From Rhodococcus sp. OK302 (lineage in GTDB: Bacteria > Actinomycetota > Actinomycetes > Mycobacteriales > Mycobacteriaceae), in the NCBI RefSeq assembly GCF_002245895.1, contig NZ_NPJZ01000001.1:1289001-1353000 (forward strand): a stretch of 64,000 bases of DNA. The letters run 5' to 3'. The notes under the pieces are model-generated. The model was not told the DNA's origin, made no database searches, and was given only the letters and a program-made list of their open reading frames with translations. This document shows, one piece after another, positions 63,541 through 64,000 of the stretch. Positions within the stretch are counted from its first letter, which is position 1. Every line of letters begins with the position of its first letter. The position numbers and the translations under genes are program-made.

Positions 63541-64000
63541 ATGTCACCGCTGTACACAGTTCGCGGCCCCATAGACACCGCCGAACTCGGACGAACATAC
63601 ATGCACGAACATGTATTCGTTCTGAGCGCCGATACGCAGCAGAATTATCCAGAAGAGTGGGGTGATGAGGACGTGCGGGTCGCTGACGCGATCTCGAAGC
63701 TATCGGCACTAGTAGCACAGGGGGTTCGAACAATTGTCGACCCGACAGTGGTCGGTTTGGGTCGATACATCCCGAGGATTCAACGAATCGCGGAACAAGT
63801 ACCCGGATTGAACATCATTGTGGCTACTGGCCTGTACACCCAAGACGAAGTTCCGTACTTCTTTCGACACCGCGGACCAGGCATCGGGGAGGGAATCCCG
63901 GACCCGATGGTGGACCTCTTCGTCAAAGACATCGAAGAGGGAATTGCAGATACCGGCGTACATGCTGGTCTACTCAAATGTGCGATTGATCAACTTGGAC
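63541..64000 (+). CDS. Phosphotriesterase family metal-dependent hydrolase, N-terminal part
   Basis: 153 codons from ATG 63541 with GAGGAG five bases upstream; the gene continues past the window end. The first metal site is H-x-H (His22, His24 in YMHEHVF), and the bridging Lys is probably Lys146 in GLLKCAIDQ. Both are standard for the phosphotriesterase/lactonase TIM barrel (PLL group). Such enzymes hydrolyse lactones or phosphotriesters. Under a KstR2-like repressor a lactone from a degradation pathway is a more likely substrate than a pesticide. Codon choice (CGA, GTA, CTA) is a little unlike neighbours. Confidence 0.88.
   Translation, partial: MSPLYTVRGPIDTAELGRTYMHEHVFVLSADTQQNYPEEWGDEDVRVADAISKLSALVAQGVRTIVDPTVVGLGRYIPRIQRIAEQVPGLNIIVATGLYTQDEVPYFFRHRGPGIGEGIPDPMVDLFVKDIEEGIADTGVHAGLLKCAIDQLG

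Overview
The window is high-GC actinobacterial DNA. GTG and TTG starts are common, and the gene order is that of the mycolic-acid group, most likely Rhodococcus (erythropolis/qingshengii type, by general resemblance only). The backbone follows the M. tuberculosis Rv3722c to Rv3715c order from memory: aspartate aminotransferase beside tRNA-Ser and SRP RNA, then dnaX, a cyclopropane-fatty-acid-synthase-like methyltransferase, an FAD oxidoreductase, an SRPBCC protein, a peptidoglycan amidase, ybaB and recR. Rhodococcus-specific blocks are inserted into that frame.

Layout. 0-9 kb: the start of a sterol-desaturase-like gene, a cysteine-free Rrf2 regulator, a GGDEF protein, a TetR-MMPL pair and a heterodimeric ABC exporter. 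9-17 kb: queuosine genes (tgt, a YhhQ-type transporter, gluQRS) mixed with RDD, DUF4190, EAL, TetR, DinB-like and pentapeptide-repeat proteins. 17-24 kb: a degenerate response regulator, tRNA-Ser, SRP RNA, aspartate aminotransferase, a GT87 mannosyltransferase, an HhH-GPD protein and a LysR/YeiH pair.

24-44 kb is a catabolic island without visible transposases. Its left part has two facing arms, each with an AraC regulator, a BKACE (beta-keto acid cleavage) enzyme and a Spinster-like MFS carrier. The two BKACE proteins are about 88% identical by eye. One arm adds a quinone oxidoreductase, a TauD-type dioxygenase, a small hydrolase and an acyl-CoA ligase; the other adds a CMD-family protein. 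Its right part is a LysR gene followed by a tight MFS - CoA transferase - acyl-CoA dehydrogenase - SDR - enoyl-CoA hydratase - thiolase operon, which together would import a carboxylate, load it on CoA and run one beta-oxidation cycle.

44-64 kb: an ammonium transporter, dnaX, a secreted endoglycoceramidase-like GH5 enzyme, the fadA-fadB pair, the conserved block to recR, a TetR-MFS efflux pair with a large operator, and a KstR2-like TetR gene divergent from a phosphotriesterase-family gene that runs off the end.

Several regulatory sites can be read directly: a duplicated AraC box (two CCGTCAA half-sites 22 bp apart, found in front of both the second BKACE operon and its AraC gene), a KstR2-type site before the phosphotriesterase gene, a KstR-type site before fadA, and palindromes beside three TetR or Rrf2 genes. 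Functions of named families are established knowledge; substrates and regulon membership are inference.
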